A DNA stretch of 64,000 nt from Streptomyces antarcticus. GTDB taxonomy: Bacteria; Actinomycetota; Actinomycetes; Streptomycetales; Streptomycetaceae. The notes under the pieces are model-generated. The model was not told the origin of the DNA. It saw only the letters and a program-made list of their open reading frames with translations, and searched no databases. Position 1 is the first letter of the stretch. The number at the start of each line of letters is the position of its first letter. The translations under genes and the position numbers were made by a program. The DNA is taken from positions 745,600 through 809,599 of the forward strand of contig NZ_JAPNLM010000001.1 in assembly GCF_026627255.1 (NCBI RefSeq). The letters run 5' to 3'. This document shows positions 1-9,039 of this stretch, piece after piece.

Positions 1-516
1 AGCGCCGGCGGCTCCGCCTGGTTCGACGCCGTCGCCGACGTCTTCGCCGGGATCCCGGAGCTGTCCCGCCCGGTCCTGAAGCTGCTGCGCTCCGGCGCGT
101 ACGTCTCCCACGACCACGGCTGGTACACCCGCCTGACGCCCTTCAACCGGATCCCGGAGGAGGGCGGGCTGCGCCCCGCGTTCCGCCTGTGGACGCAGGT
201 GGTCTCCCGCCCCTCCCCCACGCAGGCGTTCGTCAACGCCGGCAAGCGCGACATCGCCTACGACCTGGGCCTGCCGGAGGCCGAACTCGTCCGCGACGCG
301 CTCGACGGGACCGAGCGGCCCGCGACCGGGGTCCGCGTGGTGAAGCTCTCCGACCAGCACACCTGGCTGGAGACCGACTCCGCCGGGGACCTGGACGTCG
401 GCGACTGGGTGGCGCTCGGCATGTCCCACCCATGCACGATCTTCGAGAAGTGGCCGCTGATCCCGGTCGTGGAGGCCGACGGCACGGTCACCGACTACGT
501 CCGCACCTTCTTCTAG
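1..516 (+). CDS. D-serine dehydratase / amino acid deaminase-like, 3' end
   Basis: This is the C-terminal 171 residues of a fold-type III PLP enzyme; the 5' end lies outside the window. The last about 90 residues match the D-serine dehydratase-like domain. They carry QHTW, a VGDWV stretch and the SHPC motif, whose His and Cys bind the catalytic zinc in this family. The PLP lysine would lie upstream and cannot be checked. The stop falls 11 bases before a D-aminoacylase gene, so the pair probably forms a D-amino-acid degradation operon. The substrate (D-Ser, D-Thr or another amino acid) cannot be told from this fragment. Confidence 0.8.
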   Translation, partial: SAGGSAWFDAVADVFAGIPELSRPVLKLLRSGAYVSHDHGWYTRLTPFNRIPEEGGLRPAFRLWTQVVSRPSPTQAFVNAGKRDIAYDLGLPEAELVRDALDGTERPATGVRVVKLSDQHTWLETDSAGDLDVGDWVALGMSHPCTIFEKWPLIPVVEADGTVTDYVRTFF

Positions 517-527
517 GCCGCGGCCGC

Positions 528-2129
528 ATGGACCTCGTCATCCGCGGGGCCCGCGTCGTCGACGGCACGGGCGGGCCCTCGTACACGGCCGACGTCGGCG
601 TGCACGGGGGCCGGATCGCCGCGATCGGCCGGATCCCGGGCGGCGGGCGGCGCACGCTCGACGCGCACGGCCTCGCCCTCGCCCCCGGCTTCGTCGACAT
701 GCACGCCCACAGCGACCTGGCCCTGCTCCGCGACCCGGACCACAGTGCGAAGGCCGCCCAGGGCGTCACCCTCGAAGTCCTGGGCCAGGACGGCCTGTCG
801 TACGCGCCCGCCGACGACCGCACCCTCGCCGGTGTCCGCACGGCCATCGCGGGCTGGAACGGCCCCGGCGACGACGTCGACTTCGACTGGCGCACCGTCG
901 GCGGGTACCTGGACCGCCTCGACCACGCCCACGGCGGCCGCGGCATCGCCGTGAACGCCGCCTACCTCGTCCCCCAGGGCACGGTCCGCGCGTACGCCGT
1001 CGGCTGGGACGACCGGCCCGCGACCGCCGCCGAGCTGGACCGGATGCGGGAGCTCGTCGACGAGGGCCTGGCCCAGGGCGCGGTCGGCATGTCCTCGGGT
1101 CTCACCTACACCCCCGGCATGTACGCCGACGGCGCCGAACTGACCGAACTGTGCCGGGTGGTGGCGCGGCACGGCGGCTACTACTGCCCACACCACCGCA
1201 GTTACGGCCACCGCGCGCTCGACGCGTACGCCGAGATGATCGAGCTGACCCGGGAGGCCGGCTGCGCGCTGCACCTCGCGCACGCCACCATGAACTTCGG
1301 TGAGAACGAGGGCCGGGCCCCCGAACTCCTCGCGCTCCTCGACGCGGCCCTGGCCGAGGGCTGCGACATCACCCTCGACAGTTACCCGTACACCCCGGGC
1401 TGTACCACCCTGGTCGCCCTGCTGCCCAGCTGGGCGAACGAGGGCGGCCCCGAGGCGGTGCTGGCCCGGCTGCGCGACGACGCCGTGGCCGCCCGGATCC
1501 GCCACGCCCTGGAGGTCGAGGGGGCCGACGGCTGTCACGGGGTGCCCGTCGACTGGTCGACGATCGAGATCTCGGGCGTCGGCGACCCGGCCCTCGCCGC
1601 CGCGCACGTCGGCCGGCGCGTCGACGGCTGGGACACGGCCCGGCGGCTGCTGCTGGACGACCGGCTCGCGCCGACGATCCTCCAGCACGTCGGCCACGAG
1701 GAGAACGTCCGGGCGATCATGCGCCACCGGGTCCACACGGGCGGCTCCGACGGCATCCTCCAGGGCGCGAAGCCGCACCCGCGCGCCTACGGCACCTTCC
1801 CGCACTACCTGGGCCACTACGTCCGCGACCTGGGGGTGCTCTCGCTGGAGGAGTGCGTCGCGCACCTCGCCGGCCGCCCGGCGGCCCGGCTGCGGCTGCC
1901 CGACCGGGGCCTGGTCCGGGAGGGCTTCCGGGCCGACCTCGTCCTCTTCGACCCGGCCACGGTCGCGGCCGGGTCCACGTACGAGCGTCCGCGCGTCCTG
2001 CCGACCGGGATCCCGTACGTGTTCATCGACGGCAGGCCGGTGATCCACGAGGGCCGTCGGACGGACGTCCTCGCAGGTCGGTCGGTACGGGGCGGCCCCG
2101 CGCCGGCCCCCCGCCGCCCCATACGATGA
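528..2129 (+). CDS. N-acyl-D-amino-acid deacylase (D-aminoacylase) family amidohydrolase
   Basis: The 533-residue product is an amidohydrolase-superfamily enzyme expected to hydrolyse N-acyl-D-amino acids in the cytoplasm. The N terminus has the usual beta-strand start ([13 protein letters not shown]). The metal-binding HAHSD lies near residues 59-63, GMSSGLTY follows mid-protein, and a GGSDGILQG stretch carries the late Asp. At the position where classical D-aminoacylases have a bridging Cys (GNCG-type motif) this protein has GQDG, so its metal site and specificity may differ. The ATG at 528 was chosen over upstream in-frame codons because the deaminase gene covers those. It is 11 bases from the deaminase stop and overlaps the next gene by ATGA. 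Confidence 0.82.
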   Translation: MDLVIRGARVVDGTGGPSYTADVGVHGGRIAAIGRIPGGGRRTLDAHGLALAPGFVDMHAHSDLALLRDPDHSAKAAQGVTLEVLGQDGLSYAPADDRTLAGVRTAIAGWNGPGDDVDFDWRTVGGYLDRLDHAHGGRGIAVNAAYLVPQGTVRAYAVGWDDRPATAAELDRMRELVDEGLAQGAVGMSSGLTYTPGMYADGAELTELCRVVARHGGYYCPHHRSYGHRALDAYAEMIELTREAGCALHLAHATMNFGENEGRAPELLALLDAALAEGCDITLDSYPYTPGCTTLVALLPSWANEGGPEAVLARLRDDAVAARIRHALEVEGADGCHGVPVDWSTIEISGVGDPALAAAHVGRRVDGWDTARRLLLDDRLAPTILQHVGHEENVRAIMRHRVHTGGSDGILQGAKPHPRAYGTFPHYLGHYVRDLGVLSLEECVAHLAGRPAARLRLPDRGLVREGFRADLVLFDPATVAAGSTYERPRVLPTGIPYVFIDGRPVIHEGRRTDVLAGRSVRGGPAPAPRRPIR

Positions 2130-3142
2130 ACGGCATGGTCGCCTTCGCCCTCGCCACGCTCTTCTTCCTCTCCTTCTGCGTCAGTGCCCGCAACGACCGC
2201 CGCAGGTTCCGCAACGCCGTCCTGCTGGGCCTGACGTTCCTCACCCTGTCGTCCGGCCTGCTCCTCCAGGTGGACAAGCTGCCCGGCTGGGCGGGGGTGG
2301 TCGTGCTGCTGGTGGTGTTCGGCCTGCCCGCCCTCGGCATCCTGGCGCTGGGCGTGTTCCTCGTCGCCAACGGGGTGACCATGGTCCGCAAGGAGGGCGC
2401 CTACCTGCCCAACCTGCTGTCGATGCTGGCGGGGCTGGGCATCTTCGCGGTGATCGCGCTGGTGGCGGCCGCGGGGGCCTTCGACTCGACGGCGGTGACC
2501 GGTGTCGCGGCGGTCGTCAGCGCGGTCGCCGCCTACGTCTCCTTCATCTTCATGTGCTTCCTCGGCTACGCCTACCTCTACGGCCGGATCAAGGTCCGCG
2601 GCGACGTCGACCACGTGGTCATGCTCGGCTCGGGCCTGGTCTGCGGTGACCAGGTCCCGCCGCTGCTGGCCTCGCGGCTGCGCAAGGGCCGGCAGATCTA
2701 CGCGGCCCAGCTGGCCCGCGGCGGCCGCCCGCCGGTGCTGCTGGTCTCGGGGGGCAAGGGGACGGACGAGAAGGTGTCCGAGGCGCGGGCGATGGCGGAC
2801 TGGCTGATCGCTGAGGGCGTCCCGGCGGAGCACGTCGCGCTGGAGGAGCGGTCGACGACGACCGAGGAGAACATGCAGTTCAGCCGGGAGCTGATGCGCG
2901 CGGACGACCCCGGCTACCGGTGCGTGGTGGTCACCAACAACTTCCACGCCTTCCGGGCCGCGATGATGGCCCGCAAGGCCGGGGTCAACGGCCAGGTGGT
3001 GGGCTCGCCGACGGCCCGGTACTTCTGGCCGAGCGCCACCCTGCGCGAGTTCGTCGCGGTGTTCTGGGAGCACCGGACGGTGAACCTGGGGATCTGCGGG
3101 CTGCTGGTGGCGGCCGGGATGGCGGCGACGTTCGCCGCCTGA
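2126..3142 (+). CDS. YdcF/SanA family (DUF218) membrane protein
   Basis: The 338-residue product has four or five N-terminal membrane segments (residues about 1-150), then a cytoplasmic or exported DUF218 domain. Visible DUF218 marks are [18 protein letters not shown], a TTTEEN stretch and VTNNFHAFR. Members include E. coli YdcF and SanA, linked to envelope and peptidoglycan functions, but no reaction is established. One more membrane segment closes the protein. The ATG at 2126 overlaps the upstream stop (ATGA), which suggests translational coupling; a second ATG three codons later is possible. Confidence 0.8.
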   Translation: MNGMVAFALATLFFLSFCVSARNDRRRFRNAVLLGLTFLTLSSGLLLQVDKLPGWAGVVVLLVVFGLPALGILALGVFLVANGVTMVRKEGAYLPNLLSMLAGLGIFAVIALVAAAGAFDSTAVTGVAAVVSAVAAYVSFIFMCFLGYAYLYGRIKVRGDVDHVVMLGSGLVCGDQVPPLLASRLRKGRQIYAAQLARGGRPPVLLVSGGKGTDEKVSEARAMADWLIAEGVPAEHVALEERSTTTEENMQFSRELMRADDPGYRCVVVTNNFHAFRAAMMARKAGVNGQVVGSPTARYFWPSATLREFVAVFWEHRTVNLGICGLLVAAGMAATFAA

Positions 3143-3192
3143 CAGTGAGGATGTACGTGAGCGTTCCCCGGGGGCCGGGCCGGGACGTGCGC

Positions 3193-3233
3193 GGGGGCGC
3201 CGTGACTCCCCCCTTGGCAGCCACGGCGCCCCC
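3193..3233. terminator. Bidirectional hairpin terminator
   Basis: Perfect 12-bp arms, GGGGGCGCCGTG and its complement, flank a 17-nt loop. The hairpin lies between the converging YdcF and protease genes. No U-tract follows, as is common in Streptomyces. Confidence 0.65.
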
Positions 3234-3256
3234 TGTCCCCGGGCGGGGCGCGCCGG

Positions 3257-4612
3257 TCAGACGCGCTGCCAGAGCGCGGGGACGGCCGGCGGCTCCCAGC
3301 CCGTCTGGGCCTGGTGCCCCTGGAGGCAGCGGTAGGTCGCGCCGCCGTAGGTGACGGAGGCGCCGGTCGCGTAGACCGTGCCCGCCTTCCAGGTGCCGCC
3401 CGGCTCGGGGTCGCCGGGGCCGGGTCCCGGGCCGCTGCCCGTGGTCTTGAGGGTGAGGCCGTACGCGGACAGGATCGGGTTCAGCGGCTGGAAGAAGGTG
3501 GTGCCGCCGCTGGAGCAGTTCCCGGAGCCGCCGGAGGTGACGCCCTGGGCCTGGCTGCCGGAGATGTAGGAGCCGCCGGAGTCGCCGGGCTCGGCGCAGA
3601 CCGTCGTACGGGTCACGCCCGAGATGGTGCCCTCGGGGTAGGTGACGCTGGTGTTGTGCTGCTGGACGGTTCCGCAGTGCCAGCCGGTGGTCGAGCCGGA
3701 GCGGCAGACGGAGGACCCGACGGGTTGCAGCACCGAGCCGGTGACCTGCACGTTCGCGCCGCCGCTGCCCTTGACGTACGGGGTGGCGGTCCACTGGGCG
3801 TTCGCGGCGACCCAGGCCATGTCGTTGCCGGGGAAGACGGAGGCCTGGAAGGACCCCTGGGCGACCTGGTTGAAGCCGGTGGTGGTGGTGCCGGCGCGGC
3901 CGCAGTGCCCGGCGGTGGCGAAGCCGTTCACCGTGCCCTTGGTGACCGGGAAGCCGACGGAGCAGCGCCCGCTGCCGTTCATGTAGTAGGCGTCTCCGCC
4001 GCGCAGGTCGTACAGCGGGCGGGGGGCCTCGGCCGTACGGACCACGGTGACCAGGGCCGCGTCGGTGCCGGTGGCGGCCAGCAGCCGGGCGGCCGCGCCC
4101 GCCCGGGTCTCCTCGACGACCAGGCGGTTGGTGCGCGGGTCGGCGTACCGGACCGGGGTTCCGGCGTCGGCGGCCCGGTCCAGTACGGCCTTGGCGGCGT
4201 CCAGGTCGGCCAGGGTCCGGGTGACGACGGCGGCCCGGGCCCCGGCGGCCCGTATCGCGGCGGTGTCGGCGGCCCGGGTGGTGGCCACGGTGAGGGTGGC
4301 GGAGTCGGCGCCGTCCACCCAGGCCCCGGCGAAGGCGGCGCCGAGCCGGTCCCGGAGCCGGGCGGCGGTGGCGCCCGCCTCGGCCTCGTGGGCGAGTCGG
4401 GCCTTGGCCTGCGTGGGGGTCAGGCCGAGGTCCCGCTGCAGGGCGGCGAGCAGCTCGGAGGGCGCTTCGGCGGTCCGGAGGGTGGCCGCGGCGGAAGCGG
4501 CCGGGGCGGCGGTCTCAGGGGCGGGGCCGGCGGTGGCACCGCCCGCCGCGGCCAGCAGCAGCCCGGCGGCGGCCAGGGCGGTACACGCCGCGCGGGCGTG
4601 TCGCTTGAGCAT
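3257..4612 (-). CDS. Secreted chymotrypsin-like (S1E) serine protease with C-terminal chitin-binding domain
   Basis: This 451-residue preproprotease belongs to the alpha-lytic / S. griseus protease family. Residues 1-27 look like a Sec signal peptide. Residues about 46-195 form the propeptide that assists folding. The mature protease starts near YDLRGGDAYY (201). The triad is visible as His236 (TAGHCG), Asp264 (GNDMAW) and Ser345 (GDSGGS). A Gly/Pro linker (392-406) leads to a CBM5/12-type module at 407-451 with WKAGTVYATGASV and a terminal WQRV, suggesting binding to chitin or cell-wall polymers. The ATG at 4612 was chosen because GAGGAGAT precedes it, although the frame stays open upstream. 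Confidence 0.92.
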   Translation of the reverse strand: MLKRHARAACTALAAAGLLLAAAGGATAGPAPETAAPAASAAATLRTAEAPSELLAALQRDLGLTPTQAKARLAHEAEAGATAARLRDRLGAAFAGAWVDGADSATLTVATTRAADTAAIRAAGARAAVVTRTLADLDAAKAVLDRAADAGTPVRYADPRTNRLVVEETRAGAAARLLAATGTDAALVTVVRTAEAPRPLYDLRGGDAYYMNGSGRCSVGFPVTKGTVNGFATAGHCGRAGTTTTGFNQVAQGSFQASVFPGNDMAWVAANAQWTATPYVKGSGGANVQVTGSVLQPVGSSVCRSGSTTGWHCGTVQQHNTSVTYPEGTISGVTRTTVCAEPGDSGGSYISGSQAQGVTSGGSGNCSSGGTTFFQPLNPILSAYGLTLKTTGSGPGPGPGDPEPGGTWKAGTVYATGASVTYGGATYRCLQGHQAQTGWEPPAVPALWQRV

Positions 4613-4800
4613 GGGGGATCTCCTCGGTTCGGTGGGGGTAACCGAAACCGTAGAAACCCGAACCACCGTACGGGAGCTGTCGGTTGGCCCCTCCCCCGGC
4701 GGTATGCCCGGGGCGGGCCGCCGGGCCGGACCCGCCCCGGGGTGCGTTCATGGGGCGGCCGCCGCAGGATGGCCCCAGGGGGCATCGGAGGAGGTACGCG

Positions 4801-4986
4801 ATGGACAGTGCAGCGGATCAGCAGCCTCAGCGGCCCGACCGGCTCTTCTCGGGCGGCGAGCGGCCGTACGACCCGGAAGACCTCGTGATGGTGCGCGGGA
4901 TGGAGCCGACTCCGGAGCGGCTCGAGAAGGCACGCCAGATGATCGAGAAGGAGGGTCCGCAGGTCATCGAGCGCTACCTGCCGTAG
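4801..4986 (+). CDS. Small conserved hypothetical protein (61 aa)
   Basis: This is a short, charged, soluble protein with no signal or membrane segment. A GGAGGAGG ribosome-binding site lies 6 bases before the ATG, which fixes the start even though the frame is open upstream. The C-terminal half (PTPERLEKARQMIEKEGPQ) is predicted helical. I recognise it only as a Streptomyces-type small protein of unknown role. Confidence 0.7.
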   Translation: MDSAADQQPQRPDRLFSGGERPYDPEDLVMVRGMEPTPERLEKARQMIEKEGPQVIERYLP

Positions 4987-5082
4987 CGCTCGACGCGGAT
5001 GCCGCGAACAGCCCCGGCCCGGGTCGCCCCCGGCCCGGGGCCTTCGCGTACGCCCGCCGGGGCCGACCCCGGCGGGCGGCGA

Positions 5083-5144
5083 ACGGCCGGCCGGCCGGTC
5101 AGCGCACGGCCGGGTCAGCGCACGGCCGGCCGGCCGGTCAGCGC
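5083..5144. repeat. Tandem GC-rich intergenic repeat
   Basis: A 23-bp unit (ACGGCCGG, two further CCGG steps, then GTCAGCGC) occurs at 5083-5105 and 5122-5144. A contracted 16-bp copy lies between them at 5106-5121. The array sits between the 61-aa gene and the 3' end of the LysR gene. Confidence 0.7.
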
Positions 5145-5189
5145 GCAGCCAGGAGGTCCGTCACGGGGCGGGCCGTCACCGCCCGGCCG

Positions 5190-6188
5190 TCACCGGGCGG
5201 GCCGGGCCGCCGGGGTGGCCGCCGCGGCCGCCAGCCCGTCGCCGGGTCCGGCCGCGACCGGGCCCCCGACGCCGTCCGCCGCCCCGGCCGAGCCGGCGAG
5301 GGCCTGCGCGTGCGCGGCCCGGGCGTGCTCCAGTACGTCGGCGGCCCGGCCCGCCGACCGCGCCGCCGGGTGCCACCCCAGCAGGTGCCGCCACACCAGC
5401 GGGGTCCCGGCCAGCGGCCGGGCCACCACCCCCGGGGTGACCGGGAAGGTGGCCCGGCACAGCCCGACCGCCCGCCCGACCTGCACGAGGTGCACGCAGG
5501 AGGCGGTGTCGGTCTCGTAGACGCAGGCGGGCGTGAACCCGGCCCGTACGCACGCCGCCGCGAAACAGTCCCCGAAGCACCCGTCGCCCGGCACGTCCGT
5601 CCAGGCCTCGGCGGCCAGTTCCGCCAGGTCGATCTCCCGCCGGGCGGCCAGCGGATGGTCCTCGGCGAGCATCACGTACACCGCGTCCCGCGCCACCTCC
5701 ATCCACGCGAGGCGCCCCGGCTCGGGCGGCGCGCTCTCCCCGCAGACCCCGACCAGCGCGAAGTCCAGGCGCCCGTCGGCGACGCTGCCGGCGACGTCCT
5801 TCTCGGACCAGGAGGTGTACGTGGTCACGGGTACCCCGGGCTCCTCGCGGGCCAGCCGGTCCACGAGCCCGCCGAGCAGCGGCCCGTGCGTCCCGCCGAG
5901 CCGGTAGCCGTCCGCGCCCTGCCGGGCGAACCGCACCGCCTCCTCCTGGAGTTCGCACACGGCGGGCAGCACGACGCGGGCCCGGTCCAGCACCAGCTCC
6001 CCGAGCGGGGTGGCCCGTACGCCCTCCCGTCCGCGTACGAACAGCGCCCCGCCCAGCACCCGTTCGATCCGCTTCAGCTGTGTGCTGAGCGCGGGCTGCG
6101 CGATCCCCAGCGCGGTGGCGGCCCGCGTCAGGCTGCCGGCGTCCGCCACGGCCCTGACGATCTTGAGGTGCCTCAGCTCCAGGTCCAT
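5190..6188 (-). CDS. LysR-family transcriptional regulator
   Basis: The 332-residue product has the LysR winged helix at residues 1-60 (LRHLKIVRAVADAGSLTRAA, then AQPALSTQLKRIE). A substrate-binding domain follows at about 90-295. The last about 35 residues are a low-complexity Ala/Gly/Pro tail. It is divergent from the deazaflavin oxidoreductase gene at 6296, 107 bases away, so control of that gene is a reasonable inference. The effector is unknown. Confidence 0.88.
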   Translation of the reverse strand: MDLELRHLKIVRAVADAGSLTRAATALGIAQPALSTQLKRIERVLGGALFVRGREGVRATPLGELVLDRARVVLPAVCELQEEAVRFARQGADGYRLGGTHGPLLGGLVDRLAREEPGVPVTTYTSWSEKDVAGSVADGRLDFALVGVCGESAPPEPGRLAWMEVARDAVYVMLAEDHPLAARREIDLAELAAEAWTDVPGDGCFGDCFAAACVRAGFTPACVYETDTASCVHLVQVGRAVGLCRATFPVTPGVVARPLAGTPLVWRHLLGWHPAARSAGRAADVLEHARAAHAQALAGSAGAADGVGGPVAAGPGDGLAAAAATPAARPAR

Positions 6189-6295
6189 GTCACGAGCTTG
6201 GTTCAGACCAGTGGGCGGGCGCTACGGGTCGGCCGCATCCAGAATCGGTGAATGCTCGTTAGCCGCCCGGGGGCCACGACCCAAAGGACAGGTGA

Positions 6296-6742
6296 ATGCA
6301 CGCACTCGACGTCGACTGGGACCACCCCGTGGACCCGCGACCAGGCCCGCAGCTCGACCACGTACGCGCCTACGTGGCCTCCGTCGGCGCCGACGGCCAC
6401 CTCTGGCACGGCGTCCACACCCTGCTCCTCACCACGGCCGGCCGCGCCACCGGCCGCGCCGTCCGCACCCCGCTGATCTACGGCGAGGACGCGGGCCGCA
6501 TCATCCTGGTGGCCTCGGGCTACGGCGCCCCGCACCACCCCGCCTGGTACCGCAACCTCACCGCGCACCCCGAGGTCCGCTTCCAGGCCGGCGCGACCCT
6601 GCGCCGGGCCACGGCCCACACGGCCGGCCGGGCGGAGCGGGAGACGTACTGGCACCTGATGACCGGCCTGTGGCCCGCGTACGAGGAGGACCAGGTGGCC
6701 ACGGACCGGGAGATCCCCCTGGTCGTCCTGGAACCCTTCTGA
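6296..6742 (+). CDS. Deazaflavin (F420)-dependent nitroreductase family protein
   Basis: The 148-residue product matches the DDN family in length and motifs: LLLTTAGRATGR.RTPLIY near residues 45-65, GAPHHPAWYRNLTAHPEV near 81-98, and a C-terminal REIPLVVLEPF. Family members bind coenzyme F420 or related flavins and reduce varied substrates; the substrate here is unknown. AAGGA lies 9 bases before the ATG. The LysR gene is divergent upstream and may control it. Confidence 0.85.
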   Translation: MHALDVDWDHPVDPRPGPQLDHVRAYVASVGADGHLWHGVHTLLLTTAGRATGRAVRTPLIYGEDAGRIILVASGYGAPHHPAWYRNLTAHPEVRFQAGATLRRATAHTAGRAERETYWHLMTGLWPAYEEDQVATDREIPLVVLEPF

Positions 6743-6775
6743 CCGGTGCGGGCCGCAGCCCCCTAGGCTCCTGGC

Positions 6776-7414
6776 ATGTACGCCACCGAAACGGCCCGCG
6801 ACCGCATACGGGCCTGGACCGCGCTCCCGTCCCCCAGCGGGGCGTGGCTCGCCTTCGCCACGGTCCTCGCGGTCATGGTCCCGCTGTGGCTGCTGACGGT
6901 CCTGGTCACCGAGGTCTCGGAGCACGTCGAGCGCTGCTCGCACGGCATGATCGGCCCCGGCGGCGCCTTCCGCGTGGAGGGCACGGTCTTCCCGTACGAC
7001 GACACCTGCGTGTACCCGGACGGTACGGAGCTGTCGGCGATCGGCGCCCTGGCGTACGTGTGGTGGTTCTTCCAGGCCGTCCTGCTCCTGCTGCTGCTCG
7101 GCGCGTTCGCCCTGGAGTTCGCCCACCTGCGCCGCCCGGGGTCGCGGCGGCGCTTCGGCGTCCTGACCGCCGTCTCGGGGGCGCTGCTGGTGGTCGCGTA
7201 CGCGCTGGCCTCCCCGCCGGTCCTGTCGTGCCGGCCCGCCGAGACCGCCGGACGGACGGCGTTCCCGCCGCAGACGACCTGCACGGGCCCGCTCGGCACG
7301 CGGGGCCTGGTCCCCGGCTGGCTGCCCGTGCTGATCACGGTCCTGCTGCCGGCCTTCGCGGCCTCTGCGGCGGGAACGGCCTGGTGCCGCCCGGCCGGCC
7401 GGGGCCGGTCCTAG
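6776..7414 (+). CDS. Four-TM membrane protein, function unknown
   Basis: The 212-residue product has hydrophobic segments at about 25-46, 84-110, 120-142 and 178-200. A Cys-containing extracytoplasmic loop lies between the first two segments and another between the last two (CSHGMI, DDTC, SCRPAE, TTCTG). The paired cysteines suggest disulfides outside the cell. I do not recognise a family. It lies 33 bases after the DDN gene and may be co-transcribed with it. Confidence 0.65.
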   Translation: MYATETARDRIRAWTALPSPSGAWLAFATVLAVMVPLWLLTVLVTEVSEHVERCSHGMIGPGGAFRVEGTVFPYDDTCVYPDGTELSAIGALAYVWWFFQAVLLLLLLGAFALEFAHLRRPGSRRRFGVLTAVSGALLVVAYALASPPVLSCRPAETAGRTAFPPQTTCTGPLGTRGLVPGWLPVLITVLLPAFAASAAGTAWCRPAGRGRS

Positions 7415-7420
7415 GGGGGC

Positions 7421-7825
7421 TCACGTCCCGTCCGGCGGCGTGGCGAGCTCGAACCACACCGCCTTCCCGATCCCGCACTCCCTCGGGTACGCCCCCCAGC
7501 CCTCCGCCAGCGCCGCCACGATCCCCAGCCCCCGCCCGGACTCCGCCAGCGGCCGGGGCTCCCGCGGGACGGGCAGCTCCCGCCCGGCGTCGAGCACCTC
7601 CACCCGCAGCCGCTCCCCGTCGTACAGGCACCGCACCCAGATCTCCCGGCCGGGGACGCGGGCGTGCCAGCAGGCGTTGGCCATCAGTTCGCTGAGCAGC
7701 AGGACGGCCGTCTCGGCGGTCTCGTCCGGCAACTTCCACTCCCGGGCCTGGGCGGCGAGACAGGCACGGGCGCGGGGGACGCTGATGGGCGCGCGGGGGT
7801 AGCGCCACTCGATGGGGTGATCCAT
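7421..7825 (-). CDS. RsbW-like ATP-binding regulator (HATPase_c)
   Basis: The 134-residue product is a single GHKL ATPase domain of the anti-sigma / regulatory-kinase type common in Streptomyces. The N-box is LLLSELMANACWHA, and the ATP lid contains ESGRGLGIVAAL. Such proteins bind or phosphorylate anti-sigma antagonists or act alone; no partner is adjacent. The ATG at 7825 gives the normal family length, although the frame stays open upstream. It is divergent from the XRE gene at 7931. Confidence 0.82.
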   Translation of the reverse strand: MDHPIEWRYPRAPISVPRARACLAAQAREWKLPDETAETAVLLLSELMANACWHARVPGREIWVRCLYDGERLRVEVLDAGRELPVPREPRPLAESGRGLGIVAALAEGWGAYPRECGIGKAVWFELATPPDGT

Positions 7826-7930
7826 GGTCCATACGGTGGCGGCCGGGGTAGGGGCCGGGCGAGCAACGGCGCGTAGACGGGGGTCGTTTGTACACGCGCG
7901 GTACCGGTGGCAGGAGGGGCGGACGGACCA

Positions 7931-8725
7931 ATGACCGAGGCATGGCGGTACGGCGGCAACCAGGTCAAACTGTGGCGCACGGAGGCGGGCAAGAGCCGGG
8001 AGGAACTGGCGGCCGAGGCGAACTACGACCCTGAGACCGTCAAGTCGATGGAACTGGGCCGCAGGCGCCCGACGATGCAGCTGCTCCGGACGGCGGACCA
8101 GCTGTTCGGGGCGGGCGGCAAGTTGGTGGCGGTCGCCGAGTACATGAAACCGGAGCCGTTCCCGAAACGGTCGGAGGAGTTCATGGCAGCGGAGGCGGAG
8201 TGCTTTGCCTTCAACAACTACGAGCCGCTGCTGATCCCGGGCCTGCTTCAAACCGAAGAGCACGCACACCTCCTGATCAGCTCCAGCAGCCCACTCCTGG
8301 ACGATGAGACCGTGGACGAACGGGTCCGTGCGCGCATTGAACGCCAACACGCGATGGTGCGGCGGATCAGGACCGTCTACAGCTTCATCGTCAACGAGTC
8401 GGCCCTGCTCACGGGGGTCGGCGGCCCGGACGCCATGCGACGGCAGCTCGCGCACCTGCTGAAGCTCTCCGACCTGCGAAACGTATCCATCCAAGTACTG
8501 CCGAAGAGCAAGTGCCCCGGTGTCGCGCTCGTAGGTCCGATCATCCTGCTGGAAACGCCGGAACATCAGCTTTGGGCCTGGGCGGACGGCCAGGAGACCA
8601 GCGCCATGTACTCCCACCGGGACAAGGTCAGCGCGCTCACACAGGCCCATGGCATGATCCGAACCAACGCCCTCAGCGCTGCGGAGTCGGCGGAGTTCAT
8701 CAAGAGACTCGCGGAGGAGCTATGA
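7931..8725 (+). CDS. XRE-family regulator with DUF5753 domain
   Basis: The 264-residue product has an N-terminal helix-turn-helix at about residues 10-65 (QVKLWRTEAGKSREELAAEA). The DUF5753 ligand domain at about 80-260 includes EPLLIPGLLQTEEHA and IQVLPKSKCPG. The ATG at 7931 was chosen because GGAGGGG lies 11 bases upstream; an in-frame GTG at 7907 lacks a good site. Its stop overlaps the next ATG (ATGA). This XRE-DUF397 pair is a frequent BldB/WhiJ-type regulatory arrangement in Streptomyces. Confidence 0.9.
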   Translation: MTEAWRYGGNQVKLWRTEAGKSREELAAEANYDPETVKSMELGRRRPTMQLLRTADQLFGAGGKLVAVAEYMKPEPFPKRSEEFMAAEAECFAFNNYEPLLIPGLLQTEEHAHLLISSSSPLLDDETVDERVRARIERQHAMVRRIRTVYSFIVNESALLTGVGGPDAMRRQLAHLLKLSDLRNVSIQVLPKSKCPGVALVGPIILLETPEHQLWAWADGQETSAMYSHRDKVSALTQAHGMIRTNALSAAESAEFIKRLAEEL

Positions 8726-8976
8726 GCAACGATCTGACGTGGTTCAAGTCCAGTTACAGCGACGGCCAGGGCGGCAACTGCGTCGAAGTCGCCCTCGACT
8801 GGCACAAGTCCACGTACAGCGACGACCAGGGCAGCAACTGCGTCGAGGTCGCCGCCTGCCCCCACACCGTCCACGTCCGGGACACCAAGCTCGGCGCGGC
8901 CGGGCCCCGGTTCTCCGTGCCTGCGGACGCCTGGGGCGTGTTCCTCGGCGGGGTCGCCACCCGTTCGGGGGATTGA
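8722..8976 (+). CDS. DUF397 protein with duplicated N-terminal motif
   Basis: The 84-residue product is a DUF397 protein, the usual small partner or antagonist of the XRE/DUF5753 regulator translated just upstream (ATGA overlap). The defining motif is present twice in tandem. Residues about 5-22 read WFKSSYSDGQGGNCVEVA and about 26-43 read WHKSTYSDDQGSNCVEVA. A normal HVRDTK and PRFSV.AW.F.L C-terminal half follows. Most DUF397 proteins have one motif and 60-70 residues, so this looks like an internal duplication. Confidence 0.88.
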   Translation: MSNDLTWFKSSYSDGQGGNCVEVALDWHKSTYSDDQGSNCVEVAACPHTVHVRDTKLGAAGPRFSVPADAWGVFLGGVATRSGD

Positions 8977-8977
8977 T

Positions 8978-8990
8978 CACCGTAACGGTG
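8978..8990. promoter_or_regulatory. Short palindrome, possible operator
   Basis: CACCGT and ACGGTG arms are separated by one base, just after the DUF397 stop and 50 bases before the DUF6083 start. The position would suit an operator or a small hairpin; there is no direct evidence for either. Confidence 0.3.
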
Positions 8991-9039
8991 GCCTGACAGC
9001 CCCCTGAACCGCTATCAACAGAGCGGGGAAGGGGGACAG

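Noticed and set aside
513..2048. 511-codon minus-strand frame opposite the D-aminoacylase
   Set aside because: It has no start context or domain; the plus strand carries HAHSD and other amidohydrolase motifs.
5083..5144. CCGG-rich repeats considered as an origin or attachment site
   Set aside because: The copies are simple expansions of CCGG steps with no adjacent recombinase, rep gene or tRNA; kept only as a repeat.
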